From the NCBI GenBank assembly GCA_025350885.1, contig JANXXA010000121.1:1-11499 (forward strand): a stretch of 11,499 bases of DNA. The letters run 5' to 3'. This stretch comes from Phenylobacterium sp. (GTDB lineage Bacteria > Pseudomonadota > Alphaproteobacteria > Caulobacterales > Caulobacteraceae). The notes beneath the pieces were generated by a model. The model saw nothing but the letters and a program-made list of their open reading frames with translations. It made no database searches and was not told where the DNA came from. This document shows positions 1 to 5,897 of the stretch, in pieces. A program made the translations under genes and the position numbers. Within the stretch, counting starts at the first letter, position 1; each line of letters begins with the position of its first letter.

Positions 1-94
1 GCAGCCGGCGCGCCTGATCAGCGTCATCCGCATCCCGCGCCAACCGACGCACCGACACCGCGTCGAAGTCGTCCCGCAAAACCACCGAAGCCAT
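1..94 (-). mobile_element. IS630-family transposase, N-terminal part (cut by window edge)
   Basis: This leftward reading frame starts at the ATG complementary to 92-94 and runs off the left edge after about 31 codons. The visible protein begins MASVVLRDDFDAVSVRRLAR and continues with DADDADQARRL, which I recognise as the start of many IS630-family (Tc1/mariner-like DDE) transposases, just before their helix-turn-helix region. The start is supported by a strong GAGGAGGGG ribosome site complementary to 99-107. The DDE catalytic domain would lie outside the window, so I cannot say whether the element is intact. It marks the left part of the window as accessory DNA. The family call is from memory of the N-terminal consensus. 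Confidence 0.75.
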
Positions 95-148
95 CAATCC
101 CCTCCTCGCAATGAGAAGCGTGAATCACGGTTCGGCGTCGAAGGGAAT

Positions 149-167
149 CCCTGAGTCAACGTCAGGG
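149..167. repeat. 6-bp inverted repeat between transposase and SUKH gene
   Basis: CCCTGA (149-154) and TCAGGG (162-167) form a perfect 6-bp stem around a 7-base loop. It lies between the IS630 transposase start and the stop codon of the next gene. No T-run follows on either strand, so it is a poor intrinsic terminator. It might belong to the terminal region of the IS630 element, but no partner end is in the window to compare with. Confidence 0.35.
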
Positions 168-177
168 GCGATTGGTA

Positions 178-705
178 TTAGGCTGTCGCCCATATGGCTG
201 GGGCGCGTGGGCACCGCTCGATGTCGGGATCGATCTTCAATTCCCAGCGAGACGGCCAATGTTCCGCGTTCGCGCGATCACTATCAGCCAAGAGCAGCAG
301 AAAGGCGCCGAGGGATGACCCTGCCGCCCATTCGGGCTTCTCGTAGCTGCGCTCATGATCGAAGAAGTAGACGGCCGGCGCTTCGACGCCGGGCGAGATA
401 TCCAGGCCGTACAGGTTTCCGCAGCCGTCGCCGAAGAGCGGAACGGCGTCAGCCAGCAATAACTCGGTCACAAGACTGTCGGGCGAACGCCACCCCATTC
501 TATCGTTCCACTCGGGCGTCTGAGCATAGAACCCGCCAAGGCGCGCGATCCGTTCACGATAGAAGCTGACCAGGTCTGCCGGCAGTTCGCGACCGAGAAG
601 ATGTCCCACGTGCTCAATGACCCGCTCGGAGTGGTCATGGCGCTCGCGTTCAAGCAGCCCTCGCGCCTCAAGCTGCCGCACGGCTTCTGAGACCGATATC
701 CTCAC
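178..705 (-). CDS. SMI1/KNR4 family (SUKH-domain) protein
   Basis: The 175-residue protein carries the hallmarks of the SMI1/KNR4 (SUKH) fold. These are an LPADLVSFY segment (residues 41-49), a VPLFGDGCGNLYGLDI segment (88-103), then a VYFFDHE strand (112-118) and an AGSSLGAFLLLL helix (128-139). The start is GTG, set by a strong AAAGGAGGG ribosome site (complement of 711-719) 5 bases upstream. Bacterial SUKH proteins often act as cytoplasmic immunity proteins against polymorphic or contact-dependent toxins. Here no toxin gene lies beside it: the neighbours are a transposase and a transposase remnant. It may therefore be an orphan immunity gene, or an SUKH protein with another role. The fold is fairly secure; the role is inference. 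Confidence 0.75.
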   Translation of the reverse strand: MRISVSEAVRQLEARGLLERERHDHSERVIEHVGHLLGRELPADLVSFYRERIARLGGFYAQTPEWNDRMGWRSPDSLVTELLLADAVPLFGDGCGNLYGLDISPGVEAPAVYFFDHERSYEKPEWAAGSSLGAFLLLLADSDRANAEHWPSRWELKIDPDIERCPRAPAIWATA

Positions 706-710
706 AACGG

Positions 711-719
711 CCCTCCTTT
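711..719 (-). promoter_or_regulatory. Ribosome binding site that fixes the GTG start of the SUKH gene
   Basis: The complement reads AAAGGAGGG, a near-perfect Shine-Dalgarno sequence 5 bases before the GTG at 703-705. It argues that the non-ATG start is the real one. Confidence 0.75.
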
Positions 720-737
720 CCCGGGCGGCCTGTTTGA

Positions 738-893
738 GCGCGGCACTCCGGCGCGCCGGATGTGGCTGAGTTCGCCTTTCTGTACAGCAACCGCGCCGAC
801 ATGGGCGTGACGGGCGCCATGCGGGCCGCCGAAGCGGTGCCCGGCGTGGTCGGCAAGCGCCTCATCTATGACCAGCCTCGTAAACCCGCGTAG
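738..893 (+). pseudogene. Probable C-terminal remnant of an IS1595/ISXO2-type transposase
   Basis: A rightward frame, opened by a stop at 735-737 and closed by TAG at 891-893, encodes PDVAEFAFLYSNR (from about 756), a short middle part, then VVGKRLIYDQPRKPA at its end. This resembles the extreme C-terminus of IS1595/ISXO2-like transposases, which typically has an AEFxFRYxxR motif, a stretch of about 20 residues, then GKRLTYR. No start codon or upstream catalytic part is present, so this is at most a fragment. The frame begins inside the promoter side of the SUKH gene, so the element may have been truncated by the rearrangement that brought that gene in. The identification is from memory of the family consensus; a chance reading frame is the alternative. 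Confidence 0.45.
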
Positions 894-952
894 CCGGAAG
901 CAGAAGGTCCGAAAGATCTAATATCTGCGGCGAAAGGCGAAGCTGCGGTGAC

Positions 953-1144
953 TTAGTTGTGAGAGTCTCTATCCGTGTTGGCGTGCTTGTCATGAGCGTC
1001 CTCAACCGGCGTCCGCTTAGCTTTCGGACTCGACTTTGAAGGTTTGGCCGTACGAGGCTGCGGCGGGGTGGCAAGCATGCGTTTGATCAACTCGTCGCGC
1101 CTGCGAGCGGCTTCTCCTTCGGTGAACTGGTCGTCGTCGGTCAT
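953..1144 (-). CDS. Small basic hydrophilic protein, third gene of the unknown operon
   Basis: This 63-residue protein begins MTDDDQFTEGEAARRRDELI, then runs through a helix-like KRMLATPPQP into a lysine/arginine- and serine-rich tail (PSKSSPKAKR). It has no membrane segment or signal peptide. Its ATG overlaps the TGA of the preceding gene by 4 bases (ATGA), which points to translational coupling and a shared role. Small proteins with an EAxRRRDExLKRxLxTPPxP pattern are, as I recall, common as unannotated or antitoxin-like proteins in Alphaproteobacteria, but I cannot confirm a family. The acidic helical head and basic tail would suit a protein or nucleic-acid partner. The function is unknown; the antitoxin idea is speculation from size and position. 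Confidence 0.6.
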   Translation of the reverse strand: MTDDDQFTEGEAARRRDELIKRMLATPPQPRTAKPSKSSPKAKRTPVEDAHDKHANTDRDSHN

Positions 1145-1866
1145 CGCGCCAGCACCCGTCGAATGCCGGCCTCGACGGTCCCAATGGGAACGAGGGTCGC
1201 GACTTGCGTGATGAGTGCGGCGTCCTCCGTTTCGAGTTTGCGCCCGTAGACGGCCAGCTTCGCAACGTGGTCGTCATTCGCGGGAGTGTCAGCGAACGCG
1301 ACGTACTTGGCGCTCACTGAGACGTGGTGAGGGGCGACAGCGTTGACCAAGAGCAATTCGTTGGGTGCGTTCACGCCAAAATCGAACCGCCAGCGCTTCC
1401 CACTGGAACCCCGATGTTCGTACTCCTTGTGTATGCTGTCGGCTGACGCGACGCGGCGCAAGCCCTCGTAAATCTTCTCGGCAAGCACTCGCTCCGCAGC
1501 GACCGCTACGCGCTCCAGGGCGGAGTTGGCGGCGGCCGCCGATGCGTTCGCAACTGCCAGGATTCCTGACCGCAGCCAGTCGATGCTGTCCACTTGGCAC
1601 TCAAGCGTGTCGCCCTTGCACCAAAGGCCGTACCGGGACGCTTCCCGGCTGAGAACCTTCGACAATTCTTCTCGACCGTGAACCCAAGCCGAGGCGACCG
1701 CGCCGCCCCCATCGGACACGATGAAGCCCGCGCCAAAGCGCGTGACGAAGACATCGACGGGATCGAATGATGGGTAGAGGCAATGGGTCGTGACGCGAGC
1801 GCCGCGATCCGTCTCCTCGCAAATCTCCCCCTCCCCGAGGGCGAGGCGAACGTCTTCACATAACAT
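1141..1866 (-). CDS. DUF1828/DUF1829-like protein, second gene of the unknown operon
   Basis: The 241-residue protein looks two-domain. Residues 1-115 fit the DUF1828 pattern: a TTHCLYPSFDPVDVFVTRF strand pair (26-44), a GFIVSDGGGAV turn (47-57), and an LSKVLSREASRYGL helix (68-81). Residues 145-241 resemble DUF1829, with KRWRFDFGV (157-165), an ELLLVNAV strand (170-177) and a final helix-rich segment. An alanine-rich helix (103-135) links them. There is no signal peptide or transmembrane segment, so the protein is probably cytoplasmic. The start has an excellent AGGAGG site (complement of 1874-1879) 7 bases upstream. The stop of the first operon gene is only 3 bases before the ATG, and the next gene overlaps the stop by 4 bases. 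Both domain names come from pattern memory; no biochemical role is known to me. Confidence 0.65.
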   Translation of the reverse strand: MLCEDVRLALGEGEICEETDRGARVTTHCLYPSFDPVDVFVTRFGAGFIVSDGGGAVASAWVHGREELSKVLSREASRYGLWCKGDTLECQVDSIDWLRSGILAVANASAAAANSALERVAVAAERVLAEKIYEGLRRVASADSIHKEYEHRGSSGKRWRFDFGVNAPNELLLVNAVAPHHVSVSAKYVAFADTPANDDHVAKLAVYGRKLETEDAALITQVATLVPIGTVEAGIRRVLAR

Positions 1867-1869
1867 GCG

Positions 1870-2412
1870 TCAGCCTCCTAACATCCAAGGGAGTGTACCC
1901 TGCGGAGGCACATCGAACGAGGCCTGTTCTGGGGTCAGAGTGATATTGGTGGCTTGGCGGAGGGCCGTCAGCGCGTGCGGGAGGCGGACAAGCAGGGGCG
2001 GCGTCTCGCGGCGGTGCGGCATGTCTCCCGGCCCGTTGGCTAGAGCGTGTTCCCGGTTGTCTTCCCACCTGTGGAAGTGCGGCCCGACCACGACTGGCGG
2101 AAGTCCCAGATAGCGAGCCATTGGACCGTTCGTCTTGCGCTGACCCGCTGGCACGAGGTCCACGCTGTAGATCCGATTGCCGCGCAATATGAGCGTCACA
2201 CTCAGGTATGTGAGGTCTGAGGCCTTGCAGACTAGGGCGAGCCGAGTTGCCTCGCGGATAACGCCATCCTGATCCGCGACAGGCCACGCCGCGTTCAGGC
2301 GTCCGGGGATGTGGCTGTCCGTCCACGGCGGCAATCCCTCAGTGAGGGTCTTCGATTCCGCAAGGAACCGATCAACATCCTCCACTTCCGCTCTTCGGGC
2401 CGCCGTCACCAT
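1870..2412 (-). CDS. Conserved-looking protein of unknown function, first gene of the unknown operon
   Basis: This 180-residue soluble protein starts MVTAARRAEVEDVDRFLAES. It has a central beta-rich part (LTYLSVTLILRGNRIYSVDL, 67-86), a striking GPHFHRWEDNR motif (110-120), and ends with an FDVPPQGTLP segment (166-175). The clustered His-x-His-Trp and acidic residues could bind metal or nucleic acid, but I cannot assign a catalytic family. A resemblance to DUF6978-type proteins is possible and weakly held. The ATG at 2410-2412 is the first usable start after an in-frame stop at 2458-2460; its Shine-Dalgarno is poor. It leads an operon with the next two genes and lies about 75 bases downstream of a LexA box. 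Confidence 0.65.
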   Translation of the reverse strand: MVTAARRAEVEDVDRFLAESKTLTEGLPPWTDSHIPGRLNAAWPVADQDGVIREATRLALVCKASDLTYLSVTLILRGNRIYSVDLVPAGQRKTNGPMARYLGLPPVVVGPHFHRWEDNREHALANGPGDMPHRRETPPLLVRLPHALTALRQATNITLTPEQASFDVPPQGTLPWMLGG

Positions 2413-2457
2413 CGGCGGCGAAGCTACCGCCGACGCTTGAAGCCGCCAACAGGTATC

Positions 2458-2486
2458 TCAAGCGCACAAATGTCGCGCGGCGTCAA
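2458..2486 (-). promoter_or_regulatory. Candidate promoter of the unknown operon
   Basis: The complement of 2481-2486 is TTGACG, an exact match to the -35 consensus of alphaproteobacterial housekeeping promoters. Sixteen to seventeen bases downstream is GCTTGAGA (complement of about 2456-2463), a partial match to the GCTANAWC -10 of Caulobacter. Transcription would start around 2450, giving a leader of roughly 40 bases. The -35 is good; the -10 is weak and its spacing slightly long. Confidence 0.45.
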
Positions 2487-2501
2487 GAACAAAAACGGAA
2501 C
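2487..2501 (-). promoter_or_regulatory. LexA (SOS) box, GTTC-N7-GTTC
   Basis: Read on the minus strand this is GTTCCGTTTTTGTTC: two perfect GTTC half-sites separated by 7 bases with a T-rich spacer. This is the direct-repeat LexA box of Alphaproteobacteria. It directly abuts the TTGACG -35 element (2481-2486) of the leftward operon that starts at 2412, a position where a bound repressor would block RNA polymerase. There is no rightward gene start nearby other than moeA, almost 290 bases away. Confidence 0.6.
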
Positions 2502-2717
2502 AACTGCACCTTGCCGACGCAGCGCCAAGGCTTGCTCAGTGGCCACTCGGCGCGCGCTTTCGGATCAGGGCGATGGCGTCAAGACACCGCGCGCGGGGCC
2601 GCTGACGCCCGTTCTCGCACCGGAGTTCCGGCCGACTCGACTTTTAGGTTAATCGAACGCCGGGTCCCAAATGGCTCTATGCTGAGGTGTCTTGTGTTTT
2701 TTAGGCTTTTTCCCAAT

Positions 2718-2771
2718 GCGGGCTTGCCAGTCTGCCCGCCGGGAGAAGCCTGGGTTCCCGCTTTCGCGGGA
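2718..2771. repeat. REP-like palindromic repeat upstream of moeA
   Basis: Two stem-loops lie back to back. GCGGGC (2718-2723) pairs with GCCCGC (2734-2739), and TCCCGC (2756-2761) pairs with GCGGGA (2766-2771) across a TTTC loop. The second unit, CCCGCTTTCGCGGGA preceded by CCTGGGTT, is the kind of short dispersed repeat seen many times in intergenic DNA of Caulobacter-like and other proteobacterial genomes. Only one copy is in this window. It ends a few bases before the moeA ribosome site, GGAG at 2777-2780. Confidence 0.6.
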
Positions 2772-2786
2772 CAAGCGGAGTAAGAG

Positions 2787-3977
2787 ATGAATTTGTTGGC
2801 CGTCGATGACGCCCGCGCCGCCATGCTGGCGGAGATCGCGGTCAGGCCCATCGAGCGTGTGCCGCTGGGCCAGTCGATCGGTCGGGTGCTGGCCGAGGAT
2901 ATCGCGGCGGTGCGCGACCAGCCGCCGTTCGCGGCCTCGGCCATGGATGGCTGGGCGATGCGCGGGGCCGACACGCCGGGCGCTTTGCGGATCGTCGGCG
3001 AGAGCGCGGCGGGGCATGGCTATGAGGGCTTCGTCGGCGCGGGCGAGGCGGTGCGGATCTTCACCGGCGCGGCGCTCCCCGACGGCTGCGACGCCATTGT
3101 CATCCAGGAGGACGCCCGGCGCGAGGACGACACGGTGCATGTTCCCCAGGTCGCGGCGGGTCACTACGTCCGGCCGGCGGGCGGCGACTTCAAGGCCGGC
3201 GCGGCGCTGCTGGCGCGGGGCCAGCGGATCGACCCCTGGCGGTTGTCGCTGGCGGCTTCGGCCGGGCGCGCGGACGTGGCGGTGCACGCCCGGCCGCGCG
3301 TGGCGCTGATCTCCACCGGCGAGGAGATCGTCGAGGCGCCGGCCGTGCCGGGGCGCTATCAGATCTACGATTCCGGGGTTCCGGCGATCGCCGCGATGAT
3401 CGAGGGTTGGGGCGGGCTGGCGCTGCGCGCCCGGCCGGTGCGCGACGACTTCGAGGCGGTGATCGAGGCCCTGAGCCGCGCTGAGGCCGAGCTGATCGTG
3501 ACGGTGGGCGGGGCTTCGGTCGGCGACCACGATCTGGTGCGCGCGGCCGCTCAGGCGCTTGGCCTGTCGCTGCGCGTCGAGAGCGTCGCCGTGCGGCCAG
3601 GCAAACCGACGTTCTTCGGGGTGCTGGGCGATGGCCGCCGGCTGCTGGGGCTGCCGGGCAACCCGGCCTCGGCCTTTGTCTGCGCCGAGATGTTCCTGCG
3701 CCCCATCGTCAACGCCTATCAGGGCGCGGCGAGCGGCCCGGCGACCCTCGCCGCGCGGCTTGCCGACGACCTGCCGGCCAACGGCCCCCGCGAACACTGG
3801 CTGCGGGCCAGATTGAGCTATGTCGAGGGCGCGGTGATCGTGCGGCCCTATGGCGATCAGGACTCGTCGCTGGTCAGCGTCTTCGCGCTGTCCGATGCGC
3901 TGTTGCGCCGGCTGCCGGGGGCGAGCGCCGCTTCGGCTGGAACCGTGGTCGAGGTGCTGCCGCTGGCGCGCGCATAG
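2787..3977 (+). CDS. moeA: Molybdopterin molybdenumtransferase MoeA
   Basis: MoeA inserts molybdate into adenylylated molybdopterin in the cytoplasm, the last step of basic molybdenum-cofactor synthesis. At 396 residues it has the normal family length. Visible hallmarks are PPFAASAMDGWA (46-57) of the N-terminal domain, RIFTGAALPDGCDAIVIQED (90-109), and STGEE (176-180). In the MoCF-binding domain are TVGGASVGDHD (239-249), PGKPTFFG (271-278) and GLPGNPAS (288-295). A C-terminal beta domain follows from about residue 320. The ATG has a GGAG site 6 bases upstream, just after a palindromic repeat. The gene converges on an xdhC-like gene, also a molybdenum-cofactor protein, and its 3' end overlaps it by 121 bases. 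The assignment is secure. Confidence 0.95.
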   Translation: MNLLAVDDARAAMLAEIAVRPIERVPLGQSIGRVLAEDIAAVRDQPPFAASAMDGWAMRGADTPGALRIVGESAAGHGYEGFVGAGEAVRIFTGAALPDGCDAIVIQEDARREDDTVHVPQVAAGHYVRPAGGDFKAGAALLARGQRIDPWRLSLAASAGRADVAVHARPRVALISTGEEIVEAPAVPGRYQIYDSGVPAIAAMIEGWGGLALRARPVRDDFEAVIEALSRAEAELIVTVGGASVGDHDLVRAAAQALGLSLRVESVAVRPGKPTFFGVLGDGRRLLGLPGNPASAFVCAEMFLRPIVNAYQGAASGPATLAARLADDLPANGPREHWLRARLSYVEGAVIVRPYGDQDSSLVSVFALSDALLRRLPGASAASAGTVVEVLPLARA

Positions 3978-4918
3978 CGCAGCGCCATGATCTCGCCGAT
4001 CACCGAGACGGCGACTTCCCACGGCGCCTTGCCGCCGATGTCGAGGCCGATGGGGGCGTGGAGCTTGGCAAAATCGGCCTGCGCCGCCCCCTCCGCGCGG
4101 AGCGGCGCGAGCCGGTCGGCGATCCTGCGCCGGGCGCCCAGCAGGCCGACATAGCTCGCCGCCGAGGGCAGCGCCGCGCGCAACGCGGCGCGGTCGGTTT
4201 CCAGGTCGTGGGTGGCGATGGCGATGGCGGTCCAGGCGTCAACGCCGATGGCGGCGAAGGCGCGCTGCGGCTCTTCGCGCCGGTAGCCGACGCCGGGGAT
4301 CGGCGGGCCGTCCGGCGGACCCTTGGGTCGCACCAGGGTGGTTTCGAACTCGCTCTGCGCGCCCAACTGGGCGATGGCCAGGGCGGTCGGGTCGCCGCCC
4401 ACGACGATCAGGCGTGGAACCGGATCGTGGCGGCGCACCAGCCGCGTCTCGGGCCAGGGCTCCACCTCAGTCGCGCATACCCGCGCCAGGCCGTCGCTGA
4501 CCCAGACCACCGGCCGTCGCTCAAGCTGAGCGGCGAGCAGTTCGCTGAGCGCAGGGTCGTCGGCGGCGACGCGTTCGACGAAGATCTCGATGCGCGCGCC
4601 GCAGAGCAGCTGAATATCCGGCCAGGGGCTGCCCTGGCCGTAGACCAGGCTGCGCGGGATGCCATCCGCCAGGCAGGCGAAGGCGTGGTCGGCCACGTCG
4701 GACTCCACACAGCCGCCGGAGAAGTATCCGGCGGTGATCCCGGGCGCGAAGACCATCTGGGTCCCGACCGGCCGGGGACCGCCGCCCTCCACCTCGACCA
4801 GGGTCGCGAGCGCGCAGGCCAGACCTGCCTCGCGCGCCTGGCGCAGGGCTGGCCTCACGTCGTCGGTCAGACCGAACAGGGGCCACTGGGGCAAGGGCCG
4901 TCTCGCGGAGTGTGGCAC
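3857..4918 (-). CDS. XdhC/CoxI-family molybdenum cofactor maturation protein
   Basis: XdhC-family proteins bind molybdenum cofactor, help its sulfuration and deliver it to xanthine dehydrogenase-type hydroxylases. The N-terminal domain shows GGGPRPVGTQM (45-55), YFSGGCVESDV (65-75) and LCGARIEIFVE (105-115). The C-terminal Rossmann domain shows RLIVVGGDPTALAIAQLG (169-186), ATHDLETD (235-242), YVGLLGARRR (256-265) and HAPIGLDIGGKAPWEVAVSV (287-306). The conserved domain ends near residue 312; a further 41 residues rich in Ser, Thr and Ala run antisense to the end of moeA. The GTG start at 4918 has only a weak ribosome site, and a GTG at 4858 (residue 21) would also fit the family's usual N-terminus. 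No hydroxylase subunits are in the window. Confidence 0.88.
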   Translation of the reverse strand: MPHSARRPLPQWPLFGLTDDVRPALRQAREAGLACALATLVEVEGGGPRPVGTQMVFAPGITAGYFSGGCVESDVADHAFACLADGIPRSLVYGQGSPWPDIQLLCGARIEIFVERVAADDPALSELLAAQLERRPVVWVSDGLARVCATEVEPWPETRLVRRHDPVPRLIVVGGDPTALAIAQLGAQSEFETTLVRPKGPPDGPPIPGVGYRREEPQRAFAAIGVDAWTAIAIATHDLETDRAALRAALPSAASYVGLLGARRRIADRLAPLRAEGAAQADFAKLHAPIGLDIGGKAPWEVAVSVIGEIMALRYARASGSTSTTVPAEAALAPGSRRNSASDSAKTLTSDES

Positions 4919-5021
4919 GGTCGGAATTTAACCCCTCGGAAAGGCCCTGGATACGAGTTCTTAGGCATCCTTGTCCCAAGATGGCGGCTCATAGGGACTG
5001 CACCAGGCCTCAGCCGCATCC

Positions 5022-5897
5022 ATGACCTCACCGATCAACAAGCTGGGCCTCGGCTCCGGGCAGTTCGGCCTCGACCAGCAGGCCGGTGTGCGGGGCCGCC
5101 CGCGCGACGCCGAAGCCCGCGAAATCCTGGCCATCGCCGCCCGGTACGGCCTTGGCGTGCTGGAGGTAGGGCGCCACTCGGGCGCCGCCGAGCTCACCCT
5201 GGGCCAAGTGCTGCCCAAGCCCAACCCGTTTCGCATGACCGTCACCACCGTGCGGCCCGACCGTGGTCCCGACTTCGCCGAAGCCGAGATCCGCGCGCAG
5301 TTCGCCCGGCTGGGCGTCGCCTGCGTCGATGCGATCCTGGCGCCCTCGGCCACTGACCTGTTCAGCCCGCATGGCCCGGCGCTCTGGGACCGCCTGCGCA
5401 AGCTTCGGGACGAGGGGCTGTGCAAGAAGATCGGCGTCTCGGTCTATGCCTCCGACGATCCGGTGGGTCTGGCGCGGCGGTTCAAGCCGGACGTCGTGCA
5501 GGCCCCGGCCTCGCTGCTGGACCAGCGCCTGCTGATCGACGGCACGCTGGCCGAACTGGCCGGTCTGGGGATCGAGGTCCACCTGCGCTCGATCTTCCTC
5601 AACGGGCTGCTGTTCCTGCCGCCCGACCGGGCGCCCCACCATCTGAAGGCCGCCGCCGGCCGGATCAGCCGCGCGCGTCGGCTGATCGCCGAGGGTCGGT
5701 CCGATCCATTGCAGGCGGCGCTGGGCTTCGCGCTGTCGCGGCCCGAGGCGTCCCAGGTGCTGGTGGGCGTGGCCTCGGCCGCCGAGATGTCCGCCGTCGT
5801 CGCCGCCGCCATGAGCCCGCCCCCGGACCTCGACTGGGACGAGATGGCGCTGGACGACCCCGTGGCGCTCGACCCCCGCGCCTGGGCCGCGGCCTAG
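5022..5897 (+). CDS. Aldo/keto-reductase-fold protein with substituted catalytic tetrad
   Basis: The 291-residue length and the order of motifs match the aldo/keto reductase TIM barrel. KLGLGSGQFGLD (7-18) is the entry strand. AREILAIAARYGLGVLEVG (32-50) is the usual segment before the catalytic Asp/Tyr, ELTLGQVL (57-64) follows it, then KKIGVSVY (135-142) and the C-terminal SRPEASQVLVGVASAAEM region. By alignment from memory, the catalytic Asp is E48, the Tyr is S53, the Lys is V77 (TTK becomes TTV), and the His is P108 (LAPS in place of LxHS). It is therefore unlikely to be a standard NADPH reductase. The start is the only ATG after an in-frame stop; its ribosome site is weak. It is divergent from the xdhC-like gene, and its stop overlaps that of the M24 peptidase. 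Confidence 0.82.
   Translation: MTSPINKLGLGSGQFGLDQQAGVRGRPRDAEAREILAIAARYGLGVLEVGRHSGAAELTLGQVLPKPNPFRMTVTTVRPDRGPDFAEAEIRAQFARLGVACVDAILAPSATDLFSPHGPALWDRLRKLRDEGLCKKIGVSVYASDDPVGLARRFKPDVVQAPASLLDQRLLIDGTLAELAGLGIEVHLRSIFLNGLLFLPPDRAPHHLKAAAGRISRARRLIAEGRSDPLQAALGFALSRPEASQVLVGVASAAEMSAVVAAAMSPPPDLDWDEMALDDPVALDPRAWAAA

Noticed and set aside
2424..2546. A 40-codon leftward frame starting with GTG, ending 11 bases before the first gene of the unknown operon, with a protein-like sequence (for example PFLFLTPRDICALEIPVGGF).
   Set aside because: It has no ribosome site and overlaps the LexA box and -35 element. I kept the regulatory reading and list this only as the main competing explanation.
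2649..4022. A 457-codon leftward frame covering moeA.
   Set aside because: It is antisense to a clear moeA and has the Arg/Gln/His-rich composition of a GC-rich shadow frame.
4058..5356. A 432-codon rightward frame across the xdhC-like gene.
   Set aside because: It is antisense to a protein with all family motifs and crosses the start of the next real gene.
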